A stretch of 64,000 nt of DNA from Spirosoma arboris (GCF_009754945.1 NZ_WPIN01000018.1:62001-126000), one strand, 5' to 3'; shown: positions 18,026 through 27,241, counted from the stretch's first letter. The notes: generated by a model not told the origin, from the sequence alone. Made by a program: numbers and translations.

Positions 18026-19225
18026 CTACGCTGTCTGCTCCTGTCGCCAGGCTTTGGGAACGCGCTGAATAACGGCTTCGAACTCGTGGGCGCGTTCTGT
18101 CCAGGAGTTTCGGTTCGCCATATCGACCCGTTGCTGAACGCGCTCAGCATCTTTATCGGCTAGTGCACGGCGAAGGGCCTGAGCAAATTGTTCTGGCGTA
18201 TCGGCCAGTTCAATAACACCGTCAAAATCGTCTAAAATCGAAAACGGAGTTGACACAACGGCAAGTCCGGCGGCCAGATACTCGTTGATTTTCAGCGGGT
18301 AAATGGTGTATGTATGTTTGTTGCACACAAACGGAATTAAGCCCACGCTCCACTTCGCCAGTAGTGGGGGCAACTCGGCAGGTTGATGGGGCGGAATAAA
18401 TTTCACATTCGGAAATACACCTAGCCGTTGCGGTAACTGAGGTTCATGAACCTCGCCGATGAACTGAAATTCAACATCGGGCATCGTGCGAACACAGTGT
18501 TCCATCAGGTCGATATTAACCCGATTATCGGCAGAGCCCAAGTAACCTACGATCGGTTTTTCGGGTGGGTGCTGTTGAGCCAGTTGCCGGGTTTTGTTGA
18601 AAAGATCAAAATTGGCCCCGTTCTTCACGCAGTAGGTTTGGGGCTGCATCCGGGATTTATCCTGCCGTAACGTTTCCGACGTAGTAATCACCGCATCGAC
18701 TCGTCTTAAATAGGCTTCTTCGTAACGCCCACCATGCCGACTCATCCAGTCGCCAGCCGTGGTGATCTCGTCGAAGCAGTAGTATAGCGTGGCACATTCA
18801 TTCAACTTTCCCAACATAGGCAACCCAACCACAGGATTAAACGCATTGATAACCAGTGGTCGACGCATATTTAGCTGCTTCATGACCGACCGAAGTCGAC
18901 CGATCAGGCGATTCGTATTCAATTGAAGAAGTTGATCATGTGGTTTTGTCGACAGCCAATTGATGGGAAGCATCATAGGCGGAGCCCACACATAGAGGTC
19001 TTCGCCACCTCCGTTGTCTATTTTGGTCAATGGATTACCAAACAGGATTTCCCCAGCGGGCTTATCTTTTCGTCCCGCTACGAAATCTTTAATCGTGTAT
19101 AGGTAATCGACAAAGAGCACCCGATGACGAGCAGAGAGCTCTGTCATCAATTGTACTACAGCCTTCTGGAAATCGCCATTCCAGGAGGTTTGCGTAATGC
19201 AGATAATGCTGTCGAACTGTTTCAT
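18026..19225 (-). CDS. Glycosyltransferase family 4 (TuaH-like)
   Basis: 399 residues. N-terminal domain: IICITQTSWNGDFQKAVVQL, then HRVLFVDYLYTIKDF. The C-terminal donor domain carries VGYLGSADNRVNIDLMEH and the sugar-binding stretch LIPFVCNKHTYTIYPLKINE with EYLAAGLAVVSTPF, typical of GT4. It resembles TuaH-type enzymes in layout. Its start overlaps the stop of the polymerase gene by 4 nt (ATGA), which indicates translational coupling. The sugar is unknown. Confidence 0.92.
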   Translation of the reverse strand: MKQFDSIICITQTSWNGDFQKAVVQLMTELSARHRVLFVDYLYTIKDFVAGRKDKPAGEILFGNPLTKIDNGGGEDLYVWAPPMMLPINWLSTKPHDQLLQLNTNRLIGRLRSVMKQLNMRRPLVINAFNPVVGLPMLGKLNECATLYYCFDEITTAGDWMSRHGGRYEEAYLRRVDAVITTSETLRQDKSRMQPQTYCVKNGANFDLFNKTRQLAQQHPPEKPIVGYLGSADNRVNIDLMEHCVRTMPDVEFQFIGEVHEPQLPQRLGVFPNVKFIPPHQPAELPPLLAKWSVGLIPFVCNKHTYTIYPLKINEYLAAGLAVVSTPFSILDDFDGVIELADTPEQFAQALRRALADKDAERVQQRVDMANRNSWTERAHEFEAVIQRVPKAWRQEQTA

Positions 19226-20709
19226 AACTGAAGTGTGGGAAGTTTTTGGAGTGTCACATCAGATGGCTGGTTTACTGGTCGTATATCCCACCGATAGCAG
19301 GTGACAATCAGCATTGTACTAATGAAAATGATCGTATCCGTTGGGAATTGACCCAGCACAGGGTTGGAATAAGCCATGACCGCCATCCCGACAAACTCGG
19401 CCAGAAAAGCGTACATAATTTTGATCAACCACGGGTCTTTCAATTGCCAGACCCGCCAGACGCCAAGCCCAACCAGCCCCAAAATCATAAGAATGTACAG
19501 CGTGAGCCCAACCTGACCCGTTTCAATCCAGAGTTCTACATACCAGCTATCGGGGGGTGTTTGCGCGGCCCAGTGCCAGGGCGAAAAGCGCGCTCCCATG
19601 TCCGTCGATGTACCGATACCCGCCCCAAATGGATAGTGCGATAGATACCCTTTCAATTTCTGCTGATTTTGCAGGCGTAGAATAAACGAAGGGTCGTTCA
19701 TTGGAGTCAGGGCCGACCGCATTCGCTGCACCTGGTAATTGGAACTGCCCACACTGGTGTACAGCAGGAGTAAAACCAGCGGAACCGCCATCACTACGCC
19801 AATGGCGAGTTTAAGGAAATCGCGCTTGAGGAGCAGATAAAACGGAAATCCGGCCAGCATCACGAAAAGGGCACTACGCGTTCCCGAAACGGCATATCCC
19901 CAGAAGTAAACCAGTGCCAGTGCCAGAAAAAATAGTTTATGGAGTAGCTTTTTCTCTTCAAACACCCGAATAACCGCCACTACGGTAACGCCTGCCATTT
20001 CGCCCCCGAACTGAGCCGCATCGGAGTAAAAAGAAAAGCTGCGCAGTTGCCCAAAAAGGAGGTGGGTCACCGCATTATTCCCCGAGTTAAGCCAGATTGT
20101 TTCGTTTGTCGTGAGTCCAATGTACTGTTGCTTGAAGGCCCATAGCGCAGCAAGAAATGACCAGCCAAGCCAGGAGTTCACCATAATACGAATATCATTC
20201 CGGGTAATGGGTGTTACCAGTACAATGCATGCGGCAAAAAACCAGTGCATGGAAAAAGGTCGAACATGGAAGAACCAGGCTGGGCGATACGGAGCTTCTG
20301 GATTGAGTAATTCGATAAGCGTATACACAAACCAGATGGTGACCAGAGCGAAAGCTGGGCTGCGCATCCCACGCCACTCCATGCGGCTGCCGTTTACAAG
20401 CGTGCTCACCAGGGTCAGCGCCAACACACCATCGATAAGCAGGCCAACGGGAAACTCAACGGGGAAGAACCGGGTAAGACCAACAATAAAACTAAGGTGT
20501 AGGTACAGAAACAGGCCGAAGCGAGGCTCCATCATTAACACAATCATAATGACCAGACCAATGGGTAGCAGAATGGCTACACCTGCCCCGAGCGGCCCCA
20601 TCCTGCTGACCAAATAACCCATGCCAACCGAGTACAAGGCTCCAAGGAGACTGTACATCCAGAATTGGCCTGAGTTGGGTCTGGTCAGAGAAAAAGCCGA
20701 TTGCGCCAT
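19222..20709 (-). CDS. O-antigen ligase / Wzy-like polymerase family membrane protein
   Basis: About 495 residues from the ATG at 20709. A longer frame to 20781 would overlap the upstream gene and its extra residues look like read-through of non-coding sequence. There are ten or more membrane segments. The central periplasmic part contains RSFSFYSDAAQFGGEMAG, with a GTRSALFVMLAGFPFYLLL block behind it, the pattern of the O-antigen ligase/Wzy_C superfamily. It would either polymerise repeat units in the periplasm or ligate polymer; with Wzx and Wzz next door the polymerase role is favoured. Overlaps the next gene by 4 nt. Confidence 0.9.
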   Translation of the reverse strand: MAQSAFSLTRPNSGQFWMYSLLGALYSVGMGYLVSRMGPLGAGVAILLPIGLVIMIVLMMEPRFGLFLYLHLSFIVGLTRFFPVEFPVGLLIDGVLALTLVSTLVNGSRMEWRGMRSPAFALVTIWFVYTLIELLNPEAPYRPAWFFHVRPFSMHWFFAACIVLVTPITRNDIRIMVNSWLGWSFLAALWAFKQQYIGLTTNETIWLNSGNNAVTHLLFGQLRSFSFYSDAAQFGGEMAGVTVVAVIRVFEEKKLLHKLFFLALALVYFWGYAVSGTRSALFVMLAGFPFYLLLKRDFLKLAIGVVMAVPLVLLLLYTSVGSSNYQVQRMRSALTPMNDPSFILRLQNQQKLKGYLSHYPFGAGIGTSTDMGARFSPWHWAAQTPPDSWYVELWIETGQVGLTLYILMILGLVGLGVWRVWQLKDPWLIKIMYAFLAEFVGMAVMAYSNPVLGQFPTDTIIFISTMLIVTCYRWDIRPVNQPSDVTLQKLPTLQL

Positions 20710-20735
20710 AACGTAATGAGTAACAACAACGTTAA

Positions 20736-21929
20736 TTAAGTAAGGGAATTGACCGCATTTGCCCGGCGGACTTTTTCCCATGTGCCTGATTGGTTACCCC
20801 GCAAATAGCGAACCAAACCTGCCAGCGCACATACATTCATGAACGTAAAATAAAACGGAACAAAAACGGCCTTCCAGCGGAGTTGCCGTTTTTCCAGCAA
20901 ATACCCTAGCCAGGAGGCCCCGTAAAACAATAGTTGAGCAGCTAAAAGCCAGCCCCAGTCAGAATTCCAGCCATCACGCAAAACAAGCCCTAGGTTGAGT
21001 AGCAAAATCAACGGCAAGCAGAGCGGTGTTACGGCCCAACGCATAACCCGGTGGGATACATACTCGAAGGTGAGCACCCCGTATCGAAATGGATTTAATA
21101 GTTTCTTCAACCAAACGATCGACTGGAACCCGCCCGCAGCAATCCGAATCTTTCGTTTCTGCTCGTCGATAATGGAAAAGGAGGGGCGTTCCAGCGCGTA
21201 GGCGTCGGGTTCATAAGCAACCCGGTACCCGTTCCCGGCAATCAGCAGCGAAATCATGAAGTCGTCCAGGATCGTATTGGGCGACACAGGTTCATAGAGT
21301 TCCGTCCGAACGGCGAATAACTCACCCGCTGCGCCAACTATTGTATGCAGTTCGGCATCCCAGCGCTTTAACTGCGATTCATACTTCCAGTAAAGGCCTT
21401 CGCCAGAGCCTGCAGCGGATTCACTATCTGTTGTCTGAATTCGTTTTTCACCAGCCACGGCACCCACTTCAGGGTCACGGAAGTGCCGCACAATGTTTCG
21501 GACGGCGTCCAGATTCAACTGTGTGTTGGCATCGGTAAAAATGACGATTGGGGTTTTAATCTGTTGCATGGCCATATTCATTGCCGCCACTTTACCCCGC
21601 CGTTCAGTTCCGCCGAGGATGTTGATCGCGTCGCCATAAGTCGTACGCAGCCACTCATCGGACCCATCGGTCGACCCTTCTGTTACAAACAGAAAGTGAA
21701 TTCGCTCGCGTGGGTATACTTGTCCCAGCGAGTTTTCTACCTTAGCCTGCAGACAATCCAGTTCATTGTAAGCGGGTACAATCAGGGTTACGTCTGGCGT
21801 ATAATCAGCCGACAGATCGGCTACTGGCTGCCGTTTGGGGCGTAGCTTAATGAGGGCCCATACAACCAGACCGTAGCCGAGGTATGTATAGACCACGAGT
21901 CCTATACAGATCAGGAGCAGTACTTCCAT
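20736..21929 (-). CDS. Membrane glycosyltransferase family 2
   Basis: 397 residues. A first membrane segment (LLLICIGLVVYTYLGYGLVV) precedes a GT-A domain with TLIVPAYNELDCLQAKVENS, FVTEGSTDGSDEW, VIFTDANTQLNLDAV (DxN in place of DxD) and DDFMISLLIAGNGYRVAYEP. Three or four membrane segments follow in the last 120 residues. This is the layout of processive or membrane-bound GT2 enzymes (cellulose or hyaluronan synthase type), but without a QxxRW motif that I can see. It probably adds a single sugar. Confidence 0.92.
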   Translation of the reverse strand: MEVLLLICIGLVVYTYLGYGLVVWALIKLRPKRQPVADLSADYTPDVTLIVPAYNELDCLQAKVENSLGQVYPRERIHFLFVTEGSTDGSDEWLRTTYGDAINILGGTERRGKVAAMNMAMQQIKTPIVIFTDANTQLNLDAVRNIVRHFRDPEVGAVAGEKRIQTTDSESAAGSGEGLYWKYESQLKRWDAELHTIVGAAGELFAVRTELYEPVSPNTILDDFMISLLIAGNGYRVAYEPDAYALERPSFSIIDEQKRKIRIAAGGFQSIVWLKKLLNPFRYGVLTFEYVSHRVMRWAVTPLCLPLILLLNLGLVLRDGWNSDWGWLLAAQLLFYGASWLGYLLEKRQLRWKAVFVPFYFTFMNVCALAGLVRYLRGNQSGTWEKVRRANAVNSLT

Positions 21930-21939
21930 TCGTTTCGTA

Positions 21940-22893
21940 TTAATTACCCGCTATAGCTACCGGCATAGATACAGATGTCGGTGGCTTTGTGGTGTGAGTC
22001 AAATTCCAGATAATGGCGTCTTTTACCGCTTTCAGGTAAGCGGGTTGCCAGGGTAACATGTACTGGATCAGAGCTTTGGGGAGGGCTAGGCAAAAATAAT
22101 ATAGGTAAAAAACCAGCAATGAAAAGCCCGTTACATTCCGACGCATAAACCACAGGCGATTGCGCGTGTGGTAGTACACCTTCATGGCATTGGCTTTTCC
22201 GACACTCATGGATTCACGGTGGTAAATCAGCGCATCGGGCTGGTAATAAATCTGAAAACCCGCCCGCCGGATTCGTGCCGACCAGTCGAGCTCTTCGTAA
22301 TACAAAAAAAAGCTATCGTCCAGAGAGCCTGCTCGTTTCAGTACATCGCGGCTAACCAGCATGGCGGCACCGTGGGCAAACCAGGTTGGTCCGGGCTTAT
22401 CATGCTGCCCCTGGTCGGGCTCCATGAGCCCAATGGCCCAGGTGCGCCCGGTAAAGCTATTCAACGGGTGATAGCCCGCATACTGAATGATATTTGGTTG
22501 ATCGTGAAAGCGGATTTTGGGGCAGACAACGCCAACCTCTGGATGTTGCGAAAAAGGAATGAGTAATTGTTCTAGCAAATTCGGAGTAACTATGGTGTCA
22601 TTATTAAGCAGAAAATAATAGTCGCCTTTAGCATGCTGAATACCCAGATTGTTTCCACCCGAAAATCCCAGATTTTCAGGGCTCACAACCAGCTTCACAT
22701 TCGGATAATTACCTTGCTGAAGACGTTCGGCGAGGTCATCCTTTGATGCGTTGTCAACAACAATGACTTCAAAGCGTGGATACGTCAACGCTTTGGTTGA
22801 TTCCAACATATCGCAGGTTACCTGTGCCTGCTTGTAGTTGATGGTAATCAGCGAAATTAGTGGCGTTGTTACTATACGTTTTCCTTCTGCCAT
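21940..22893 (-). CDS. Glycosyltransferase family 2 (rhamnosyltransferase-like)
   Basis: 317 residues. Motifs: LISLITINYKQAQVTCDMLE, EVIVVDNASKDD, NLGFSGGNNLGIQHAKGDYY, LLNNDTIVTPNLL (the DxT-type metal site) and LYYEELDWSARIRRAGFQIY. These match WbbL-type rhamnosyltransferases closely. The first 22 nt overlap the 3' end of the phosphoglycosyl transferase gene in another frame. It probably adds the second sugar of the repeat unit, following the initiating enzyme just upstream. Confidence 0.93.
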   Translation of the reverse strand: MAEGKRIVTTPLISLITINYKQAQVTCDMLESTKALTYPRFEVIVVDNASKDDLAERLQQGNYPNVKLVVSPENLGFSGGNNLGIQHAKGDYYFLLNNDTIVTPNLLEQLLIPFSQHPEVGVVCPKIRFHDQPNIIQYAGYHPLNSFTGRTWAIGLMEPDQGQHDKPGPTWFAHGAAMLVSRDVLKRAGSLDDSFFLYYEELDWSARIRRAGFQIYYQPDALIYHRESMSVGKANAMKVYYHTRNRLWFMRRNVTGFSLLVFYLYYFCLALPKALIQYMLPWQPAYLKAVKDAIIWNLTHTTKPPTSVSMPVAIAGN

Positions 22894-24041
22894 ACTGCTT
22901 TAAGGGTTCTCAAAAGAATAAGCATATCTGTGCGCAAAGAGAAGCGCTTGGCATACAAAACATCGAGCTGAATACGCTCCAGATCAGATACCTTTGCTCC
23001 ACCCCGTTTCGTCACCTGCCATAATCCCGTCAAACCAGCCGGAGCTGCAAATCGACGGGCGTAGCCAATGTTTGTCAGTTTTTCCGCTTCATACAGAGGT
23101 AATGGGCGGTTGCCTACAAACGACATGTCGCCCCGCAGGATGTTGTATAGCTGAGGTAACTCATCAATACTGGTATTGCGCAGAACTTTGCCCAGACGGG
23201 TCACTCGTGGATCTTCTTTAAACTTGCTGAACATGGCCTTCGCCTGTTGTTCGCGATGATAAAGCGTTTCACAAATCTGCTTTTGATCCAGAAACAGTGG
23301 GCGCTGGCAGGGTAAATTGGCCAGTTTACACTGCTCACATAATTCGTCGGCAGGTTTTTCCTCAGCAACCTTATTGTACATATTCTGCGAGGCCATCCCC
23401 GCCAGCAGCTTATCGGCTCCGGTACTCATTGTACGAAACTTGTACATATTGAATATTCGGAATCCCATTCCCACCCGTCTGGACCCATAGAAGATAGGCC
23501 CTGGCGAATCGAGTTTAACCAATGCTGCCACAATCAGCAACAGAGGGGATATCATTAATAAGATCAGCAACGAAAGCCCAATATCGAACGCCCGCTTCCC
23601 AATCGGCATTCGAACCGAAATTGGCTTATAGACAACCCGTCCATTTCGCTGGTAGTCCCGTTTCTGAATCAGATAATTCAACCGAATCTGAAAAGCGGCC
23701 TCCGAATAATTGTAGGGAAATGCATCAATAACATAGCCGTGATAAGGGGCGGCTGTCAGATCAATGGATTCCTGGTCGGTTAAGAGAATAATGGGTATTT
23801 TAGTCCGGCTTTGTTTGGCCTTAAAGGCATTCATAAAGCCGCGTGTATTTAAGCTGTCGTTATATAAAATCAGATCAACAGGTTCATTATCATCCAGGTA
23901 CGCAATAGCTGACCAGAAGTCTGGTACATCAACGACGGCGATCTGTGCATCAAATGCCCGCTGAAACGACTTGATCCGCCGATCGTCGTTCTCAACGTAA
24001 AGTATCCGAAATGGTTGACTGGTTTCGCTTCCTGCCTTCAT
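22872..24041 (-). CDS. Initiating phosphoglycosyl transferase fused to an N-terminal receiver-like domain
   Basis: 389 residues. Residues 11-125 fold like a response-regulator receiver: FRILYVENDD for the acidic pocket and PVDLILYND for the strand that normally ends in the phospho-Asp. That site is Asn61 (followed by Asp62), and the conserved Lys-Pro is Pro109-Tyr110, so this is probably a pseudo-receiver. From about residue 145 it is a WcaJ/WbaP-type sugar transferase: KRAFDIGLSLLILLMISPLL, VKLDSPGPIFYGSRRVG, MYKFRTM, then DELPQLYNILRGDMSFVGNR. A four-Cys insertion (C235, C238, C245, C257) splits the catalytic domain. It would load the first sugar-phosphate onto undecaprenyl phosphate. Confidence 0.93.
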   Translation of the reverse strand: MKAGSETSQPFRILYVENDDRRIKSFQRAFDAQIAVVDVPDFWSAIAYLDDNEPVDLILYNDSLNTRGFMNAFKAKQSRTKIPIILLTDQESIDLTAAPYHGYVIDAFPYNYSEAAFQIRLNYLIQKRDYQRNGRVVYKPISVRMPIGKRAFDIGLSLLILLMISPLLLIVAALVKLDSPGPIFYGSRRVGMGFRIFNMYKFRTMSTGADKLLAGMASQNMYNKVAEEKPADELCEQCKLANLPCQRPLFLDQKQICETLYHREQQAKAMFSKFKEDPRVTRLGKVLRNTSIDELPQLYNILRGDMSFVGNRPLPLYEAEKLTNIGYARRFAAPAGLTGLWQVTKRGGAKVSDLERIQLDVLYAKRFSLRTDMLILLRTLKAVWQKENV

Positions 24042-24067
24042 GATTAGTAGATAGATTCAGGTTCTTA

Positions 24068-24478
24068 TCAATCAGGATTTGGCTGGCCAACTTTGCTAGT
24101 CTCAATCCGGCGCAACACGGTTGAAATCTTAGTCTTCACCTCCATTGGGTTGAATGGCTTAATGATATAGTCGTCGGCTCCTAGGTTCAGGCAGGCGATC
24201 CGTGTATCACTGTCGGCGAAGGTCGATAACATGATGATTGGCAATTTTTTGAAAACCGGACTAGCGCGCAACATCGCAATCAGGTTTTTGCCATCCATAT
24301 GCGGCATTTGAATATCTGACAGGACAATGTCGACTGGATTCCCTTCTTCCAGCCATGCCATGCCTTCCATACCATTCTCTTTGGTAGTTACTTCAAAATC
24401 ATCTTTTAGGGTCTGTCGAAGTACTTTACGGATAAATGAATCGTCTTCAATTACCAATACATTATGCAGTTTTTTCAT
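24068..24478 (-). CDS. Single-domain response regulator
   Basis: 136 residues, receiver domain only. The active site is complete: E11/D12/D13, phospho-acceptor Asp55 in VLSDIQMPHMDG, Ser85 and Lys107 in DDYIIKPF. There is no output domain, so it must act by protein contact or as a phosphate shuttle. It lies 26 nt upstream of the receiver-like/phosphoglycosyl transferase gene, making it the first gene of the polysaccharide operon, and 224 nt downstream of the signalling operon. Inference: it links the kinases at 24.7-30.7 kb to polysaccharide initiation. Confidence 0.95.
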   Translation of the reverse strand: MKKLHNVLVIEDDSFIRKVLRQTLKDDFEVTTKENGMEGMAWLEEGNPVDIVLSDIQMPHMDGKNLIAMLRASPVFKKLPIIMLSTFADSDTRIACLNLGADDYIIKPFNPMEVKTKISTVLRRIETSKVGQPNPD

Positions 24479-24702
24479 AGGGATTTACGAGGTTGCTCAG
24501 TAAAAGTAACAAATAATCATTTGTTGGTCTTGTGAAATTAACTATATGGTTATATTATCTTAATAAGGTAAACAAATTGTAAAGATAAGGTGTTCGTTTT
24601 TATTATGAGCTTCCATAAATTAATTTTACGGTAGTTAATTGCTTCAACTAGCTACTAAAGTGCCAAAATAATAAAGTAATGGTACACCTACCCATATATT
24701 GA

Positions 24703-25827
24703 TTACTTGGTCCATTCGACGTAAAAAGTGCTCCCCTGATGGGGTGGGGAGGTGACCCAGACGTTACCACCCTGCTCTTCTACCAGTAATTTCAGAATGG
24801 ATAAACCAACGCCGGTGCTGCTTTCAACCGTTGTCGTTGTATCGGGATTCCTGGCTGATTTCTGGAATAAATTAAAAATCATATCTTGCTCATCGACAGC
24901 AATTCCCGGGCCATTGTCACGTACGTAGAACTCGACATGATTCTTGAAATCCCGATAGCCTATTTCTATTAGCCCCTCAGCCTTATCGTTGTATTTGATG
25001 GCATTGCTGATCAGATTCTGCAATACCTGCTGGAGTTTTAATTTTTTTGTCCGCATCACGGGCAATGGTCCATGAATCTGGATGGTGATGTGCTTAGGCG
25101 GGAACAGTAGCCGGGCAATCTGTTCGACCAACTCCTGGACATCGACTTCTTCGATAGTCTGTTGATCAATACTCGTGCGGGAATATTCGAGTAGCGAATT
25201 GATCATATTCGCCATGTAAAACGAAGCCTCCTTGGAGTGAGAAATATACTCCAGAAGTTCATCCTGAATGCCCTCTGGATTCTCGGCCGCCATTTCCAGC
25301 AGCGACATGGCCCCAATAATACCCGTTAAGGGGGATTTTAGATCATGCGCCACTACGTAAACAAATTTTTCCAGCTGCTTATTAATCTGTTCAATCTTCT
25401 GCACGCTCTGTTTTAAGTCCTGCTGATAGCGATACAGACGCTCAAAAACATTCACTTTTGCCTTGGTCACATTGATGTCCAGCGGTTTTTGCAGGTAATC
25501 GACGGCGCCTTCGCTAAAGCCTTTCATTACGTATTGTTCATCTTTACTGATGGCCGTCACGAAAATAATGGCGATGTCTTTGGTGCGGGGATTTGATTTA
25601 AGCAGGTGAGCTACTTCAAAGCCATCCATGTCAGGCATTTGAACGTCCAGCATAATTAAGCCAATCGACTCATTTTTAAGTACTTTTCGGAGCGCATCAC
25701 TGCCCGAAGTAGCCTTCAAAAAGGTTCGATTCTCAGTGGCCAGCATGTCTTCCAGTGCCAGCAGATTTTCTTCCCGGTCGTCGACCAGTAAAATCGTAAA
25801 GCCATCGGGTGAATGGTTGGATATCAT
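24703..25827 (-). CDS. Response regulator-histidine kinase hybrid (REC-HisKA-HATPase)
   Basis: 374 residues, soluble. An N-terminal receiver has ILLVDD, phospho-acceptor Asp61 in MLDVQMPDMDG, and Lys114. A coiled linker leads to the dimerisation helix with His161 in VVAHDLKSPLTG. The ATPase domain shows the N box (QNLISNAIKYND), G1 (VRDNGPGIA) and G2 (STGVGLSILKLLVEEQGG). It overlaps cheB by 4 nt. The domain order is that of phospho-relay kinases controlled by their own receiver. Partners are probably the neighbouring hybrid kinase and the lone receiver. Confidence 0.95.
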   Translation of the reverse strand: MISNHSPDGFTILLVDDREENLLALEDMLATENRTFLKATSGSDALRKVLKNESIGLIMLDVQMPDMDGFEVAHLLKSNPRTKDIAIIFVTAISKDEQYVMKGFSEGAVDYLQKPLDINVTKAKVNVFERLYRYQQDLKQSVQKIEQINKQLEKFVYVVAHDLKSPLTGIIGAMSLLEMAAENPEGIQDELLEYISHSKEASFYMANMINSLLEYSRTSIDQQTIEEVDVQELVEQIARLLFPPKHITIQIHGPLPVMRTKKLKLQQVLQNLISNAIKYNDKAEGLIEIGYRDFKNHVEFYVRDNGPGIAVDEQDMIFNLFQKSARNPDTTTTVESSTGVGLSILKLLVEEQGGNVWVTSPPHQGSTFYVEWTK

Positions 25828-26414
25828 TTTTCTATAGGTTGAAGTATGGTTTGTAGATAAGTCTTTATTTGGTCAGGAGTAAGAATACGCACTCCTGGAT
25901 TTTGCTCAGCAGCTGCCTGAGGCATCGCTGGATAGTCGGCGGTAGCGGGTTCCTGAATAATACCCGCACCTCCCGTCAACAGAATACGTTCCAGTCCATC
26001 GGCTCCATCTCGATTGGCCCCACTGAGTAGAATAGCCGTGACTCGGTTTGTATACACACGAGCCACACTCTCGAAGGTAACATCGATTGAAGGGCGACTG
26101 TAGTGAACGGGTTCTGAATAATCCAGACTAAACGTCTCGTCGGATTCGATCAGGAGATGGTAGTTCTGAGGGGCTAAATAAACGTAACCCGACCGGACAG
26201 GGTCTTTGTCGTTGGGTTCGCATACCAGAAGGCTCTCGTCAATATTAAGGAACAGTTTATATAACTCACTGGGCGTATTTTTTGACCGGTGCACCACCAG
26301 GATAACCGTGCCGCTGAAGGGCTTGGGCAGCGATTGTAACACGTCGGTTATAACCGGAATGCTGCCAGCCGAGCCGCCAATAACTACTATGCCGATATCG
26401 TGCGTAGCCTTCAT
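25824..26414 (-). CDS. cheB: CheB-type methylesterase, no receiver domain
   Basis: 196 residues, only the catalytic domain of CheB. The triad can be placed at Ser15 (GGSAGS), His42 (VVHRS) and Asp136 (SGANRDGADG). It lacks the N-terminal receiver found in chemotaxis CheB, so activity is not directly phospho-gated. Stop and start overlap both neighbours by 4 nt (ATGA). There are no chemoreceptor, cheA or cheW genes in this window, so the substrate is probably a non-classical sensor protein, perhaps the large hybrid kinase of the same operon (inference). Confidence 0.93.
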   Translation of the reverse strand: MKATHDIGIVVIGGSAGSIPVITDVLQSLPKPFSGTVILVVHRSKNTPSELYKLFLNIDESLLVCEPNDKDPVRSGYVYLAPQNYHLLIESDETFSLDYSEPVHYSRPSIDVTFESVARVYTNRVTAILLSGANRDGADGLERILLTGGAGIIQEPATADYPAMPQAAAEQNPGVRILTPDQIKTYLQTILQPIEK

Positions 26415-27238
26415 TGTTTCCGACGGTAAATACGAGTGGGTAAACTAATCGTTTCAAATTGTGTGCGCACGTCGGCCGTTTGAATCGACTCTTTAGTGCC
26501 AATTGCCAGATAGCCTAAGGGTGATAAACTATCATGAAACAGCTGGAAAACCCGGTTTTGTAATTCGCGGTCAAAGTAAATGAGCACATTTCGGCAACAG
26601 ATCAGTTGAAATTCGTTAAAAACCTGATCGACAGCCAGATTATGCTGGGCCAGTACGATGTTCGTCCGGAATTCTTTTCGGATAATAACATGATCGTATA
26701 AAGCGGTGTAGTAAGACGAAAACGCGTTTTTCCCGCCCGCCTGCATATAATTATCGGTGTACGCCTTCATCTGTTGCAGCGGAATGATCCCCTGCCGGGC
26801 CTGTTCCAGATTGGCAGGATTCAGGTCGGTGGCGTATAAGCGGGAACGTTCCAGTAAACCTGCTTCGGCCAGCAAAATGGCCATCGAGAACACTTCTTCG
26901 CCTGTGGCACAACCCGCATGCCAGATCTTTATAACCGGATAAGTAGCTAGTTTAGGAAGTACTTTTTCCCGCAGATCCCGGTAGAATATCGGATCACGAA
27001 ACATCTCTGTTACGTTGACCGTCAGCGATTGGAGAAACCAATCAAAAAATGATTTGTCGTTTATCAGACTATATTTTAGCTCATAGGTCGTTTTCAGGCC
27101 AGCCTGTTGCATACAGCGAAGTACCCGACGCTCCAGCGAAGCGCGCGCATAATTGCTGAAATCATACCCGTATTGCTGATGAATAAGGTGTATAATTTTC
27201 GCTAGTTCTTCGGCTGTTAAAACAGGGTGTTGACTCAT
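26411..27238 (-). CDS. cheR: CheR-type protein-glutamate methyltransferase
   Basis: 275 residues. The CheR all-alpha N-domain (residues about 8-75) is followed by the SAM-binding domain with NVTEMFRDPIFY, IWHAGCATGEEVFSMAI (SAM loop) and CRNVLIYFD. No TPR extension is present. It starts 3 nt after the stop of the hybrid kinase gene and overlaps cheB by 4 nt. It would methylate glutamate side chains on a sensor protein with SAM; the partner esterase is CheB next to it. Confidence 0.95.
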   Translation of the reverse strand: MSQHPVLTAEELAKIIHLIHQQYGYDFSNYARASLERRVLRCMQQAGLKTTYELKYSLINDKSFFDWFLQSLTVNVTEMFRDPIFYRDLREKVLPKLATYPVIKIWHAGCATGEEVFSMAILLAEAGLLERSRLYATDLNPANLEQARQGIIPLQQMKAYTDNYMQAGGKNAFSSYYTALYDHVIIRKEFRTNIVLAQHNLAVDQVFNEFQLICCRNVLIYFDRELQNRVFQLFHDSLSPLGYLAIGTKESIQTADVRTQFETISLPTRIYRRKQ

Positions 27239-27241
27239 ATG

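Noticed and set aside
20111..20617. Plus-strand open frame of 168 codons opposite the polymerase gene
   Set aside because: Arg/Pro/Thr-rich shadow of a membrane-protein gene; the minus strand has clear membrane segments and family motifs.
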